64,000 nucleotides of DNA from Actinomycetales bacterium (GCA_018970025.1 JAGWXF010000013.1:1-64000), one strand, 5' to 3'; shown: positions 33,875-43,236, counted from the first letter of the stretch. Notes: generated by a model from the letters alone, not told the origin. Made by a program: numbers and translations.

Positions 33875-34780
33875 CTATGGTCGGGCTGCCGGCTCCCCCG
33901 GGTCGTGCGGCCGGTCGATGCAGGCGTCATAGACCAGGCGGCGCGGCACCCCCGCCTCCCGGGCAACCTCGGCCATGGCCGAGCGGCGATCCATCCCCGA
34001 CGCCACCCGCCCGTGCACTGCCAGCGCCCAGTCGGCCGGCTCCCGCAGCCCCTGGGCTGCCCGGCGGTCCTGCGGGCTGGCGCCTCCCACCACCACGGTG
34101 CACTCACCCAGCACGCCCTCCCGGGCCCAGGCACTCAGCTCGCCCAGGGTGCCCCGGCGCACCTCCTCGTACGTCTTCGTCAGCTCCCGGCACACCGCCG
34201 CGCGACGACCCGACCCCAGCCCGTTTGCCAGGGCGACCAGGGCGGCATGCAGCCGATGCGGTGCCTCGAAGAAGACCATCGTCCGCGGCTCATGGACCAG
34301 ATCGGCGATCCGTGCCGCCCGCTCGCCCTGCTTGCGGGGCAGGAAGCCCTCGAAGCAGAAGCGATCCACCGGCAGTCCGCTCACCGCGATGGCAGCCAGG
34401 ACGGCCGATGGCCCCGGCACCACGGTGACCGGCACCCCGCGGTCGACCGCCTCCACCACGACCCGGTAGCCGGGATCACTGACCGCGGGCATGCCCGCGT
34501 CGGTCACGATGGCGATCCTGGCCCCTGCCTGTGCCTGGTCGACGAGCTCGCGGGAGCGCTCGCGCTCGTTGGCGTCGTAGTAGGAGAGCACCCGGCCGCT
34601 GGGGCTGACCCCGAGCGCGGCGAGCAGCCGACGCAGCCGGCGGGTGTCCTCGGCGGCGATCACATCAGCCGTCGCCAGCAGGTCACGCAGCCGCTCGGAC
34701 GCATCGCCGGGGTTCCCCAGCGGCGTCGCCGCCAGCACGATGCCACCCGTGGCCCGCTCATTGACCGCCAGACGTCCCAC
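33875..34780 (-). CDS. rsmI: 16S rRNA (cytidine-1402-2'-O)-methyltransferase
   Basis: A 301-residue tetrapyrrole-methylase-fold enzyme that 2'-O-methylates C1402 of 16S rRNA. The motifs LAATPLGNPGDAS, AAEDTRR, SYYDANE, VTDAGMPAVSDPG and VPGPSAVLAA are diagnostic. The start is GTG at 34780, 52 bases from the divergent pmt gene. It lies upstream of metG on the same strand. The pmt/rsmI pair matches Rv1002c-Rv1003. Confidence 0.95.
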   Translation of the reverse strand: MGRLAVNERATGGIVLAATPLGNPGDASERLRDLLATADVIAAEDTRRLRRLLAALGVSPSGRVLSYYDANERERSRELVDQAQAGARIAIVTDAGMPAVSDPGYRVVVEAVDRGVPVTVVPGPSAVLAAIAVSGLPVDRFCFEGFLPRKQGERAARIADLVHEPRTMVFFEAPHRLHAALVALANGLGSGRRAAVCRELTKTYEEVRRGTLGELSAWAREGVLGECTVVVGGASPQDRRAAQGLREPADWALAVHGRVASGMDRRSAMAEVAREAGVPRRLVYDACIDRPHDPGEPAARP

Positions 34781-34832
34781 GCCCGCATCTTCGCAGGTGA
34801 TGTGCGTCGTCCGGGCGTCCTACGATGCGGCG

Positions 34833-36440
34833 GTGACCTCCGAGGCGGTGCCGGGCCCGATCGTCGTCCAGGGCCCGAGGAAGGGCACCGCCCCCCGGCG
34901 GGATGCGGCATCCCTGCCCGATCGGCTGTGCCCGCCGATGCCGGCCAGCGGCGGCTGGATCGGCGCGATCATCGTCACCGCCATCGGGGCGATCCTGCGG
35001 CTCTGGGATCTCGGCCGCCCCCATGCGATCGCGTTCGACGAGACCTACTACCCCAAGGATGCGATCTCCCTGCTCCGCTTCGGCGTCGAGCGGGTCATCG
35101 GCGACAAGGCGAACGAGATCCTGCTCGCATCGGACGGCAACTGGCGCACGCTCGGCTTCTTCACCAGCGAGCCGGCCTTCGTCGCCCACCCGCCCCTGGG
35201 CAAGTGGACCATCGCCGTGGGCGAGTACGCCTTCGGGGCGACCCCATTCGGGTGGCGCATCAGCGTTGCCGTCCTCGGCGTCATCGCTGTCTTCCTGACC
35301 GCGCGGATCACCCGTCGGCTCACTCGCTCGAACCTCATCGGCACCCTCGCCGGCCTGCTGCTCGCACTCGACGGCATCCACCTCGTGCTCAGCCGCACCG
35401 GGCTGCTGGACATGGTGCTCGGCTTCTGGGTGCTGGTGGGATTCGGCTGCATCCTGATGGACCGGGATCGCACCCGGGCACGGCTGGCGGCTGTCGTGCG
35501 AGCGGACGGGCTCGAGGCAACCTCCACCGCCTGGGGGCCGCGTCTGGGCATCCGGCCCTGGCGCTGGGCTGCCGCATTCGCCCTGGCCCTGGCCTGCTCG
35601 GTCAAGTGGTCAGGGATCTGGTTCGTCGTGGCCTTCATCCTGCTGAGCCTGGTCTGGGATGCCGGTGCGCGGAAGGCGGTCGGCGTCGGTCGGCCCTGGC
35701 TGTCGACGCTGGTCCGCGGTGTCCCGTCGACCGCGGTGATCGTCCTGGTGATCGTGCTCGGGACGTACCTGGCGAGCTGGGCCGGCTGGTTCCTCAGCGA
35801 TGACGGCTGGGGCCGCCAATGGGCTGCCGGCCAGGATCCGTCGATCGTTCCGGCGGCCCTGCGCTCGCTGTGGTATTACCACGCCCAGATGTGGAACTTC
35901 CACGTCAACCTCAGCTCCCCGCACTCCTACCAGAGCAATCCGCTGTCCTGGCCGTTCATGACCCGTCCGACGTCCTTCTACTGGGACAGCATCAAGGACG
36001 GCAGCCGCGGCTGCCCCACGGACAACTGCTCCGCAGAGGTGCTGGCCCTGGGCAACCCGATCATCTGGTGGGCAGCCCTGCTGGCGATCCCGCACCAGGC
36101 CTGGCGCTGGCTCGGCCATCGCGACTGGCGGTCGGCTGCCGTGCTGGTGGGCATCGCCGCCGGCTGGCTGCCCTGGCTGCTCTATCTCAACCGCACGATC
36201 TTCACGTTCTACACCGTGGTCTACGTGCCCTTCGTGGTGATGGCGCTCGCGATGACGCTCGGAGCCGTCCTCGGGCCCAGTGACGCGCCCATCAGGCGAC
36301 GGCAATGGGGTGCCCTTGCCGTCGGCACGATCGTGCTGCTGGTCGTGGTGGCAGCGTGGTGGTTCTACCCGGTGTGGACCGGACAGGTCATCCCCTACCA
36401 GGAATGGACCCTGCGAATGTGGATGCCCACCTGGATCTAG
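34833..36440 (+). CDS. pmt: Dolichyl-phosphate-mannose-protein mannosyltransferase
   Basis: A 535-residue GT39 membrane enzyme that transfers mannose from polyprenyl-phosphate-mannose to Ser/Thr of exported proteins, outside the membrane. The first loop carries the catalytic acidic pair in AFDETYYPKDA, and there are about ten hydrophobic segments, with a conserved HVNLSSPHSYQSNPLSWPF lumen loop. GTG at 34833 follows TACGAT (34821-34826) by six bases; an in-frame ATG at 34800 is the alternative. It is the homologue of Rv1002c. Confidence 0.93.
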   Translation: MTSEAVPGPIVVQGPRKGTAPRRDAASLPDRLCPPMPASGGWIGAIIVTAIGAILRLWDLGRPHAIAFDETYYPKDAISLLRFGVERVIGDKANEILLASDGNWRTLGFFTSEPAFVAHPPLGKWTIAVGEYAFGATPFGWRISVAVLGVIAVFLTARITRRLTRSNLIGTLAGLLLALDGIHLVLSRTGLLDMVLGFWVLVGFGCILMDRDRTRARLAAVVRADGLEATSTAWGPRLGIRPWRWAAAFALALACSVKWSGIWFVVAFILLSLVWDAGARKAVGVGRPWLSTLVRGVPSTAVIVLVIVLGTYLASWAGWFLSDDGWGRQWAAGQDPSIVPAALRSLWYYHAQMWNFHVNLSSPHSYQSNPLSWPFMTRPTSFYWDSIKDGSRGCPTDNCSAEVLALGNPIIWWAALLAIPHQAWRWLGHRDWRSAAVLVGIAAGWLPWLLYLNRTIFTFYTVVYVPFVVMALAMTLGAVLGPSDAPIRRRQWGALAVGTIVLLVVVAAWWFYPVWTGQVIPYQEWTLRMWMPTWI

Positions 36441-36524
36441 CGAGTCAGATCACGAGTCCGGGGATACCGCCGCCACACTCGGCGACCGAGAACCCAGCAG
36501 CCGGCGGGGGCCGGCGTACCACCG

Positions 36525-36597
36525 TGGAGCTGAGGGGATTCGAACCCCTGGCCTTCTCATTGCGAACGAGACGCGCTACCAACTGCGCCACAGCCCC
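36525..36597 (-). tRNA. tRNA-Ala(CGC)
   Basis: The minus strand folds into a full cloverleaf: a 7-bp acceptor stem with the G3:U70 pair that identifies alanine tRNAs, D arm GCGC-AGTTGGTA-GCGC, anticodon loop TTCGCAA (anticodon CGC, codon GCG), and a T arm with TTCGAAT. The discriminator is A and CCA is not encoded. Confidence 0.95.
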
Positions 36598-36641
36598 GGA
36601 GGAGGCACAGGCTACCAGCCCGGCCGACCGGCGGATGCGCC

Positions 36642-37499
36642 CTACTCGTTGACGGCCCAGTCCCGGCTCGAGTATCGGCCAGGGCGGGACGGCAGCGGGG
36701 TGGTCTCGGCCCGGTAGTCGACCCGGCCCTGGTACGAGGCATCGCGCCGCTGGAGCTCCTCGGCCAGCAGGAGCTCCTGGATCTCGGTGTCGCGCCGCTT
36801 GCGGGTCATCGTGTCGCGACGCTTGCGGGCCACCGTGTCGCGGCGGCGCTGCACCTCGGTATCACGGCGGCTGCGCCGGGCCATCCCGCTGCCCTGGGCC
36901 CCCGAGGCGTCGGCAGCGGCGTAGGCAGGCTCCGGGGGCCGGAGCCTGGGGACGGCATCCCAGGCAAGGCCCTGGTCGTCGAAGCGGGGCGAGGGATGCA
37001 CCACGTCGACCGAGGGAATCTCCCGCGACCACATGGCGCCCTTGCCGCTGAGCCGCTGCCCCTCGTAGATGGCGAACGGATGCATCGACTCGTTCACGGC
37101 GACGCGCGAGGTGACCACGAGGTAGGCAAGCAGGAAGACCGCCAGCAGGATCGGCACCCACTTGGGCGACACGCCGACGTAGGTCAGCACATGGACGATG
37201 AGCAGCAGGACGACGGCGACGAGCAGGACGAGCGCACGGACCCGGCGCTTGGCAGCCACCTCGGTGGTGTAGGAGACATGCTGCTCCCAGAGCCACTCGT
37301 CTCCGCCCAGCTCGGCAACCCGGCTGTCCTTCGGGCCGACCGGGGTCTGGACGCTGGCACCGCTGCTCAGCAGTTGCATCGCAGCGCTGAACTCGCTGGT
37401 CGAGCGGACCTCGATGGACCGGTCCTTGCGCCGCAGCCACATCGGGATGAGGACCGCAGCCCATAACGCGATGATCACCACGTATATGAGCCCAGACAC
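36642..37499 (-). CDS. GlpR/SepX-type divisome membrane protein
   Basis: A 285-residue homologue of mycobacterial Rv0996 / Corynebacterium GLPR / Streptomyces SepX. The N terminus is one helix (VSGLIYVVIIALWAAVLIPMW, residues 1-20) followed by LRRKD; a hairpin of two helices lies at about 110-150. GLPR/SepX recruits the FtsZ-associated gephyrin-like Glp to the membrane during division. The C-terminal tail carries four 8-residue repeats starting RRDT (about residues 210-241). GTG at 37499 follows TAGCGT (37507-37512, minus strand) by seven bases; an ATG at 37520 is possible. rimJ and galU follow in the usual order, but glp itself is missing. Confidence 0.85.
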   Translation of the reverse strand: MSGLIYVVIIALWAAVLIPMWLRRKDRSIEVRSTSEFSAAMQLLSSGASVQTPVGPKDSRVAELGGDEWLWEQHVSYTTEVAAKRRVRALVLLVAVVLLLIVHVLTYVGVSPKWVPILLAVFLLAYLVVTSRVAVNESMHPFAIYEGQRLSGKGAMWSREIPSVDVVHPSPRFDDQGLAWDAVPRLRPPEPAYAAADASGAQGSGMARRSRRDTEVQRRRDTVARKRRDTMTRKRRDTEIQELLLAEELQRRDASYQGRVDYRAETTPLPSRPGRYSSRDWAVNE

Positions 37500-37547
37500 G
37501 TTTCGTACGCTAAGGGGCATTTCCCCGCGAAATGGGGAAGTCGTACC

Positions 37548-38198
37548 TCAGTGATCGGCGTGTCGCGGGCCCCTGGCCGTTGCGTTTGCGCGCTGCTCGC
37601 GCCAGTGCGCCAGGACGCCGTGCGGGAACTCGCCTTCGAACACGGCAAACACGAGGTGATCGCGCCAGGCACCGTCGATGTGCAGGTAGCTGGTCCGGGA
37701 CCCCTCCTGTCGGATCCCGAGCTTGGCGACGACCCGCAGGGAGGCCTCGTTCTCGGGCCGGATGTTGATCTCGACGCGGTGCAGCCGCAAGGCCTCGAAG
37801 CAGTAGTCGAGAGCCATGGCGACGGCGGTGGGCACGACACCGCGTCCGGCGTAGAACCGGTCGATCCAGTAGCCGATGTAGGCCGAGCGCAGGGAGCCGT
37901 AGGCGATGCCCCCGACCGTCACCTGGCCGGCGAAGTGATCGTTGACGGTGATGGCCCAGGGCAGCATCCGCCCGGCCTTCGCCTCCCGGTGCAGCCGTCG
38001 CACCATCGAGGAGAAGCTCGGCGGCACCTCGGCAGCGGCAGATCCGGTCGGCGGCAGCGATGCATCCCAGGGCCCGAGCCACTCCTGGTTGTGGGCGCGG
38101 ACCTCCCGCCACGCAGCCCCATCGCGGAGGCGGATGGGCCGAAGGCCGATCACCAGCCCCGACGGGTCGTGCTCGACCAGGGTCACCGGCCAGGTCAT
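37548..38198 (-). CDS. RimJ/RimL-type GNAT N-acetyltransferase
   Basis: A 216-residue GNAT enzyme like ribosomal-protein N-acetyltransferases. The acetyl-CoA-binding region reads YWIDRFYAGRGVVPTAVAMALDYCF, followed by LHRVEINIRPENEASLRVVAKLGI, a typical RimJ sequence. Its ATG overlaps the galU stop by four bases. In M. tuberculosis the order galU, moeA1(glp), rimJ, Rv0996 is conserved; here rimJ follows galU directly. Confidence 0.88.
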   Translation of the reverse strand: MTWPVTLVEHDPSGLVIGLRPIRLRDGAAWREVRAHNQEWLGPWDASLPPTGSAAAEVPPSFSSMVRRLHREAKAGRMLPWAITVNDHFAGQVTVGGIAYGSLRSAYIGYWIDRFYAGRGVVPTAVAMALDYCFEALRLHRVEINIRPENEASLRVVAKLGIRQEGSRTSYLHIDGAWRDHLVFAVFEGEFPHGVLAHWREQRANATARGPRHADH

Positions 38199-39151
38199 CG
38201 CACCGGGCCACCGGCGTCGGAGCCGGACCGGGCAGCTGGCTCGTCCGCGAACTCCGCGGAGGCGACGAAGCCTCGAAGCCAGTCGCGCAGCGCCGGCCCG
38301 AGGTCCTCGCGCTCGCAGGCGATCATGATCGACGCCTGCAGGTAGGACAGCCGATCGCCGGTGTCGTAGCGACGGCCGGAGAAGACAACGCCGCGCACCC
38401 CGCCGCCCTCCCCGGCAGGCATCGTGGCAAGCACGCGCAGGGCGTCGGTCAGCTGGATCTCGCCGCCTCGGCCCGGCGCGGTCTGCCGCAGGACGGCGAA
38501 GACCGCTGGATCAAGCACGTAGCGGCCGATGACCGCGAAGGTGCTCGGGGCGTCGGCCGGATCCGGCTTCTCCACCAGGTCGGTCACCAGGACCGCGTCT
38601 AGCTCATCGGTCGGCTCCGTGGCCGGGCAGCCGTACAGGGCGATGCTCTCCCGCGGTACCTCCATCAGGGCGATCACGGAGCCGCCGTGCGCCTGCCGCA
38701 CCTGCATCATCCGCGGCAAGATGGGGTCGCGGGGGTCGATCAGGTCATCGCCCAGGAGCACGGCGAACGGCTCATGGCCGACATGATGCTCGGCCATCAG
38801 CACGGCATGGCCGAGGCCCAGCGGATCTCCCTGCCGGACGTAGTGAATGCGGGCCAGGTCGGTCGACTCGTTGACCAGCTGCAGCCGGTGGTGATCGCCC
38901 TTGGAGTCGAGCGCATGCTCGAGCTCCAGGTTGCGGTCGAAGTGGTCCTCCAGCGGACGCTTGCTGCGGCCGGTGATGAACAGGACATCGTCCAGCCCGG
39001 CGGCCACCGCCTCCTCCACCACGTACTGGATGGCCGGCTTGTCGACGACCGGGAGCATCTCCTTGGGGGTGGCCTTCGTCGCCGGCAGGAAGCGCGTGCC
39101 CAGGCCTGCCGCCGGCACGACGGCCTTGTGCACACCGCCCGACTTCGTCAT
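38195..39151 (-). CDS. galU: UTP-glucose-1-phosphate uridylyltransferase
   Basis: A 318-residue GalU that makes UDP-glucose. The nucleotide motif AAGLGTRFLPATKATPKEM is at about 13-31, followed by VVDKPAIQYVVEEA; the GDDLID metal motif and EKPDPADAPS segment are in place. The ATG follows TAGTGT (39158-39163, minus strand) by six bases. It supplies precursors for wall polysaccharide. Confidence 0.96.
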   Translation of the reverse strand: MTKSGGVHKAVVPAAGLGTRFLPATKATPKEMLPVVDKPAIQYVVEEAVAAGLDDVLFITGRSKRPLEDHFDRNLELEHALDSKGDHHRLQLVNESTDLARIHYVRQGDPLGLGHAVLMAEHHVGHEPFAVLLGDDLIDPRDPILPRMMQVRQAHGGSVIALMEVPRESIALYGCPATEPTDELDAVLVTDLVEKPDPADAPSTFAVIGRYVLDPAVFAVLRQTAPGRGGEIQLTDALRVLATMPAGEGGGVRGVVFSGRRYDTGDRLSYLQASIMIACEREDLGPALRDWLRGFVASAEFADEPAARSGSDAGGPVR

Positions 39152-39192
39152 GCGGGCACACTAGCCGCCTGGCCCTGGGGCACGATGGGATC

Positions 39193-39831
39193 ATGGCCGG
39201 ATCCGAGCCCGCCGCCGCAAAGGCCGCATTGCGCCAGCGGATCCGCCGGCAGCGCCGGGAGCTGCCCGACGCCGAGCGCCTGCGGCGTGGCAGCCTCATC
39301 ACTGACGTTGCCCTGGCCACCATCGGCTCGACCCTGCCGGGCGCAGCCCGCATTGCCTGCACCTGGTCGATGCCGACCGAGCCGCCAACCGATGACCTCA
39401 TCGAGCGCCTGCAGCACCGCGGCGTCGACGTCCGCACGCCGCGCATCGAGCCCGGCTGGACGATGGCCTGGGTCCGTACCCCACCCGGCGCTGCGGTGAC
39501 CCCGGGAGCGCTGACCTCCGGGGTGCTGGGGATCCGCACGCCGGTGGGCGACGACACCGCGCCGCTGTCGACCTGCGCGGTGATCGTCCTGCCGGCCCTG
39601 GCGATCGACCGGCGGGGCCTGCGCCTGGGCCAGGGGGGCGGCTACTTCGACCGGGCCCTGAGCGACCTGGCGTCCCACGCCGAGGGAGGTCCGCTGCGCA
39701 TGGCGATGCTCTATGCGGACGAGCTCATCGACGAGCTCCCGTCACAGGATCACGATCAGCCCGTCGACTGCGCGGTATCCGAGGGCGGGGTCACCTGGTT
39801 CGCGACGCAGGGCGGATCAGCCCTCGGCTGA
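39193..39831 (+). CDS. 5-formyltetrahydrofolate cyclo-ligase
   Basis: A 212-residue 5-FCL that recycles 5-formyl-THF to 5,10-methenyl-THF with ATP. The C-terminal motif LPALAIDRRGLRLGQGGGYFDRAL is the substrate and Mg-ATP loop, and the N terminus has the basic LRQRIRRQRREL helix. CACGAT lies six bases before the ATG. It is divergent from galU, matching Rv0992c-Rv0993. Confidence 0.95.
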   Translation: MAGSEPAAAKAALRQRIRRQRRELPDAERLRRGSLITDVALATIGSTLPGAARIACTWSMPTEPPTDDLIERLQHRGVDVRTPRIEPGWTMAWVRTPPGAAVTPGALTSGVLGIRTPVGDDTAPLSTCAVIVLPALAIDRRGLRLGQGGGYFDRALSDLASHAEGGPLRMAMLYADELIDELPSQDHDQPVDCAVSEGGVTWFATQGGSALG

Positions 39832-42420
39832 CGATTCGGGTACCAGGGCGAGGACGTCCACCCCGGCCTGCTGCACCGCCGCCCGGCCGAAGGCCCATGG
39901 ATACTGCGAGCCCGTCCGCCAGGAATCCGCCTGGTCGACATAGTGCGCGCTGAAGGCGTGCCCGCTCGCGCCGGTGAGGTTCACCCAGCTGGAGTTGTCG
40001 AAGTTCGCCAGGTCGACGACCTGGCGCATGCTCGGCACCCAGTCGACCACGTAGCCGTTCTTCGGCGTCCAGCCGGTCGCATCGACGATCGACTCGCCCC
40101 CGGCGAGCTCGAGGGGCCCGCGATTGAACAGCCACTCGATCGGGCCGATCCCGCTCTGGCCCAGGGTCTGGTTGGTGAGCTCCAGGGTGTGCAGCCGGCC
40201 CCAGTTCCAGCCCGACGGGTCCGTGCCCTGCAGGTCGCTCAGCTCAGCGACCGCGCCGGCGATGCTTGCCTGCAGGGTCTGATCGCGCGACTGCACACCC
40301 GGCACCGTGCGGTCGTCCCACCAGAAGTCGTCCGGATTCGACCAGATATCGGTGATGACCTGCCAGTACCGATCGCCCCCGCCGGCAGTGATCAGGTCGG
40401 TGTCGGCTGCGGCATCGAACATCCGGGTGACCATCTGGCGCCAGACGGCATTGAAGAAGGCGGCCGGTGCCGAGTCGGCGGGCTGGGTGAAGTCCCAGTC
40501 CCGCAGCAGCGCCACCGCGGCCGCAGTGTCGTCCGTCGTGGGCAGCGCGGCCAGCTTGGGTGCCAGGAAGGATGCGAGCTCGTTGAAGGAGTCCATCTGG
40601 ATCCCGCGCATCTGCTCGACCGTCATCGTCCGGCCGCCGGCCGTCGCCTCCTCGATCAGGTCGACGATCCGCTGGGAGCGTGCCCCGTATGACCAGTCAT
40701 CGGTAAGGAAGTACGGGTACTGCGGGCCGATCACCGCCTGATTGGCGGTGACGATCCAGCCCTCCGGCGGGTTCAGCACGCTCGGCAGGGCCTCGAACGG
40801 GATCGTGCCCTGCCACTGGTACCGGGAATCCCAGCCCGGGACCGGCCACTTGCCGTCATACCCATCGCGGATCGGGATCGTGCCCGGCGCCTGGTAGCCG
40901 ATATTGCCGTTGACATCGGCGTAGAGCAGGTTCTGGGCCGGCACCGCCAGCTTCTGCGCGGCCTTGCGGAACTGGCTCCAGGAGCGAGCCGTGTTGAGCA
41001 GGTCGAAGGCATCGAAGGTCGGGGCAGGGGTCAGGGCCGTCCAGCGCAGGGCCACCGCATAGCCATCGCCTCGCTCGGGCGGAGCCATCGTGTCAGCGGT
41101 CGAGCCGGGCGCCGGGACGGGCGCATCAGCCCCGACCGCGGCGTACTCCTCGATCCCGGAGACGTCGGAGATGATCGGCCCGTTAGCCGTCTCGCGCACA
41201 GTGATCGGCACCGGGTCGCCGCCGGCCACCTGAATGACCTCCTCGCGGGTGGTCATCGGAACCTGCCGGCCGTCGAGCAGGGCGCTGTCGCCATCGACCT
41301 GCTCCAGCACCAGGTCGGTGACGTCGGGTCCGAGATTGGTGAATCCCCAGGCGATGGTGTCGTTGTGGCCGATGAACACCCCGGGCAGCCCGGCCATCGT
41401 CCAGCCGGTGACGTCGTAGTTGCAGTCCTCGGTCTGGCGGGTGCAGTGCAGCCCCGACTGGTACCACAGGCTCGGCATCATCGGCGCCAGGTGCGGGTCA
41501 TTGGCCAGGATCGGCTTGCCGGTCGCCGAGTGGCTGCCGTCGATCGCCCAGGAGTTGGATCCGATGCCCGGGCCGGTCGGCCCCAGCCAGCGGGCCAGTC
41601 CGGCCGATGCCTGCTGCACGCGCCGCAGGGATGCCAGGGACGAGGCATCGAGGTGCAGTCCGGCGGACGCGCCGCCGCCGCCGGCCGTCGGCATGGCCGT
41701 CTGGTCGAACGCTCCGTCGACCACCGCTCCGATCTGGACGATGGGCCGGTGCTGGGCATACGGGTAGGGCGGGAAGAGGCGCTCAGTCTGCTCCACGCCG
41801 ACGGAGGCGGACATGATCGACCGGTAGACCTCGTCGGTCATATTGCCGCGCAGGTCCCAGGCCAGGGCCTTCAGCCAGGCGACGGAGTCTGCTGGCGTCC
41901 AGGGCTCAGGCTGGTAGGAGGAGTTCTGCAGCCCCAGCACGGCATATTCCAGGCTGAGGGCCGAGCCGGTGTGATCGGCGAGATAGGCGTTGACGCCCGC
42001 GGCGTAGGCATCCAGGATGCGCCGCGAGCGCTGCGAGAGCATGCCGACTTCCTGCTCGGCGATGCGCCGCCATCCCAGGGTGCGCAGGAAGGCGTCCGTG
42101 GTCACCTGGCTGGCCCCGAACATCTCCGATAGCCGGCCCGCGGTGATGTGCCGGCGAACGTCCATCTCCCAGAAGCGGTCCTGCGCATGGACGTACCCCT
42201 GCGCGAAGAAGAGGTCCTCGAGGCTCTCCCCGTAGATATTGGGGATTCCGAGGTCGTCGCGGACGACGGAGACCTGCGCCGTGATGCCCGAGACGGCCAC
42301 CTGCCCGCTCACCTGGGGGAATGAGGCCCGGGTCACGTGGATGAGGTAGGCGAAGACCGCCCCGATGAGCAGGACGAGCACCAGGCCCGCGACCAGCAAG
42401 TACCGCAGCACGTTGCGCAT
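39817..42420 (-). CDS. Penicillin acylase family protein (Ntn hydrolase)
   Basis: An 867-residue penicillin amidase-family precursor. One N-terminal helix (residues 5-28) exports or anchors it. The A chain contains DDLGIPNIYGESLEDLFFAQGYVHAQDRFWEMD; autocleavage before Ser288 in GPGIGSNSW would expose the nucleophile of the B chain. The family hydrolyses N-acyl bonds of beta-lactams, acyl-homoserine lactones or other amides; the natural substrate is open. The ATG at 42420 follows TACGGT (42427-42432, minus strand) by six bases. Its 3' end overlaps the convergent 5-FCL gene by 15 bases. Confidence 0.92.
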   Translation of the reverse strand: MRNVLRYLLVAGLVLVLLIGAVFAYLIHVTRASFPQVSGQVAVSGITAQVSVVRDDLGIPNIYGESLEDLFFAQGYVHAQDRFWEMDVRRHITAGRLSEMFGASQVTTDAFLRTLGWRRIAEQEVGMLSQRSRRILDAYAAGVNAYLADHTGSALSLEYAVLGLQNSSYQPEPWTPADSVAWLKALAWDLRGNMTDEVYRSIMSASVGVEQTERLFPPYPYAQHRPIVQIGAVVDGAFDQTAMPTAGGGGASAGLHLDASSLASLRRVQQASAGLARWLGPTGPGIGSNSWAIDGSHSATGKPILANDPHLAPMMPSLWYQSGLHCTRQTEDCNYDVTGWTMAGLPGVFIGHNDTIAWGFTNLGPDVTDLVLEQVDGDSALLDGRQVPMTTREEVIQVAGGDPVPITVRETANGPIISDVSGIEEYAAVGADAPVPAPGSTADTMAPPERGDGYAVALRWTALTPAPTFDAFDLLNTARSWSQFRKAAQKLAVPAQNLLYADVNGNIGYQAPGTIPIRDGYDGKWPVPGWDSRYQWQGTIPFEALPSVLNPPEGWIVTANQAVIGPQYPYFLTDDWSYGARSQRIVDLIEEATAGGRTMTVEQMRGIQMDSFNELASFLAPKLAALPTTDDTAAAVALLRDWDFTQPADSAPAAFFNAVWRQMVTRMFDAAADTDLITAGGGDRYWQVITDIWSNPDDFWWDDRTVPGVQSRDQTLQASIAGAVAELSDLQGTDPSGWNWGRLHTLELTNQTLGQSGIGPIEWLFNRGPLELAGGESIVDATGWTPKNGYVVDWVPSMRQVVDLANFDNSSWVNLTGASGHAFSAHYVDQADSWRTGSQYPWAFGRAAVQQAGVDVLALVPESSAEG

Positions 42421-42436
42421 GTGCCTACCGTAGGGA

Positions 42437-42847
42437 TCAGCCGACCACGAGGTGCGCGATCCGGTCAGCCAGCAGGAAGGCCGCGATGCAGGCGACCGGC
42501 ATCGCGATGATCGCCAGCGCGCAGGCCCGGCGATCCTGGCGCCACAGGTGCACCACCTGCCAGCCGAATCCGGAGAAGGTGGTGAAGGCACCGCAGAAGC
42601 CGACCAGGACGATGCGCGCCGCGCCGCCGGCCATCGCGGCCCAGGCGGCGCCGGCAACCGCCGATCCGATGGCATTGACCGCGAGCAGCCCCCAGGGGAA
42701 CATCGCCCACCACCGGGCCGGCCCGGCCGCCGCTCGGCGCACGACCCCATCCGTCACCCGACGCTCGACGATGAACCGGGCCGGGGCGCCGACTGCGGCC
42801 GCCAGGGCGATGCCCAGCGCGATCGCGGGCGTGGCGTGCTCGATCAC
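42437..42847 (-). CDS. crcB: CrcB/Fluc fluoride channel subunit
   Basis: A 136-residue four-helix Fluc protein. The FCGAFTTFSGF motif is the conserved pore track of fluoride channels (helix 3 break), but the N-terminal GGxxGTxxR motif is altered to AAVGAPARF. GTG at 42847 overlaps the other crcB by four bases, so the two are made together and probably form a heteromeric channel, as in other Gram-positive bacteria with paired genes. Confidence 0.9.
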   Translation of the reverse strand: MIEHATPAIALGIALAAAVGAPARFIVERRVTDGVVRRAAAGPARWWAMFPWGLLAVNAIGSAVAGAAWAAMAGGAARIVLVGFCGAFTTFSGFGWQVVHLWRQDRRACALAIIAMPVACIAAFLLADRIAHLVVG

Positions 42848-43236
42848 GGCCGCGCCAGCCGCTCGACGAGCCCACGGCCCACCGCGACCGCGGCGATGCC
42901 ACCCGCCAGCGTGAGCCCGAGGTAGCCGAGCATCGTGGGCACCCGCGCCGACTCCAGCAGGACGCCGACCTCGAGCGCGATGCCGGAGAAGGTGGTGAAG
43001 CCGCCCAGGACACCGGTGATCAGGAAGGGACGAGCCCACGGGCGACGCTCGTGCGCGAGCGCCGGCCAGGCGGCGAGCACCCCGATCGCCAGGCAGCCGA
43101 ACAGGTTCACCAGCAGGGTCGCCATCGGGAAGCCGCTGCCGTCCCAGGGGCCGACGGCCTCGCTCACACCCAGGCGGCACAGGGTGCCGATGACCCCGCC
43201 CGCCGCGATGACCGGGAGGATGCGCGCCATGGACAC
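42844..43236 (-). CDS. crcB: CrcB/Fluc fluoride channel subunit
   Basis: A 130-residue Fluc protein with AAGGVIGTLCRLG near the N terminus and GVLGGFTTFSGIALE in helix 3, both closer to the canonical motifs than its partner. It exports toxic fluoride from the cytosol. GTG at 43236 follows TACCGT (43243-43248, minus strand) by six bases; an ATG two codons later is the alternative. No fluoride riboswitch precedes it, as expected for a leaderless message. It is divergent from the CIRCE-controlled gene. Confidence 0.92.
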   Translation of the reverse strand: MSMARILPVIAAGGVIGTLCRLGVSEAVGPWDGSGFPMATLLVNLFGCLAIGVLAAWPALAHERRPWARPFLITGVLGGFTTFSGIALEVGVLLESARVPTMLGYLGLTLAGGIAAVAVGRGLVERLARP

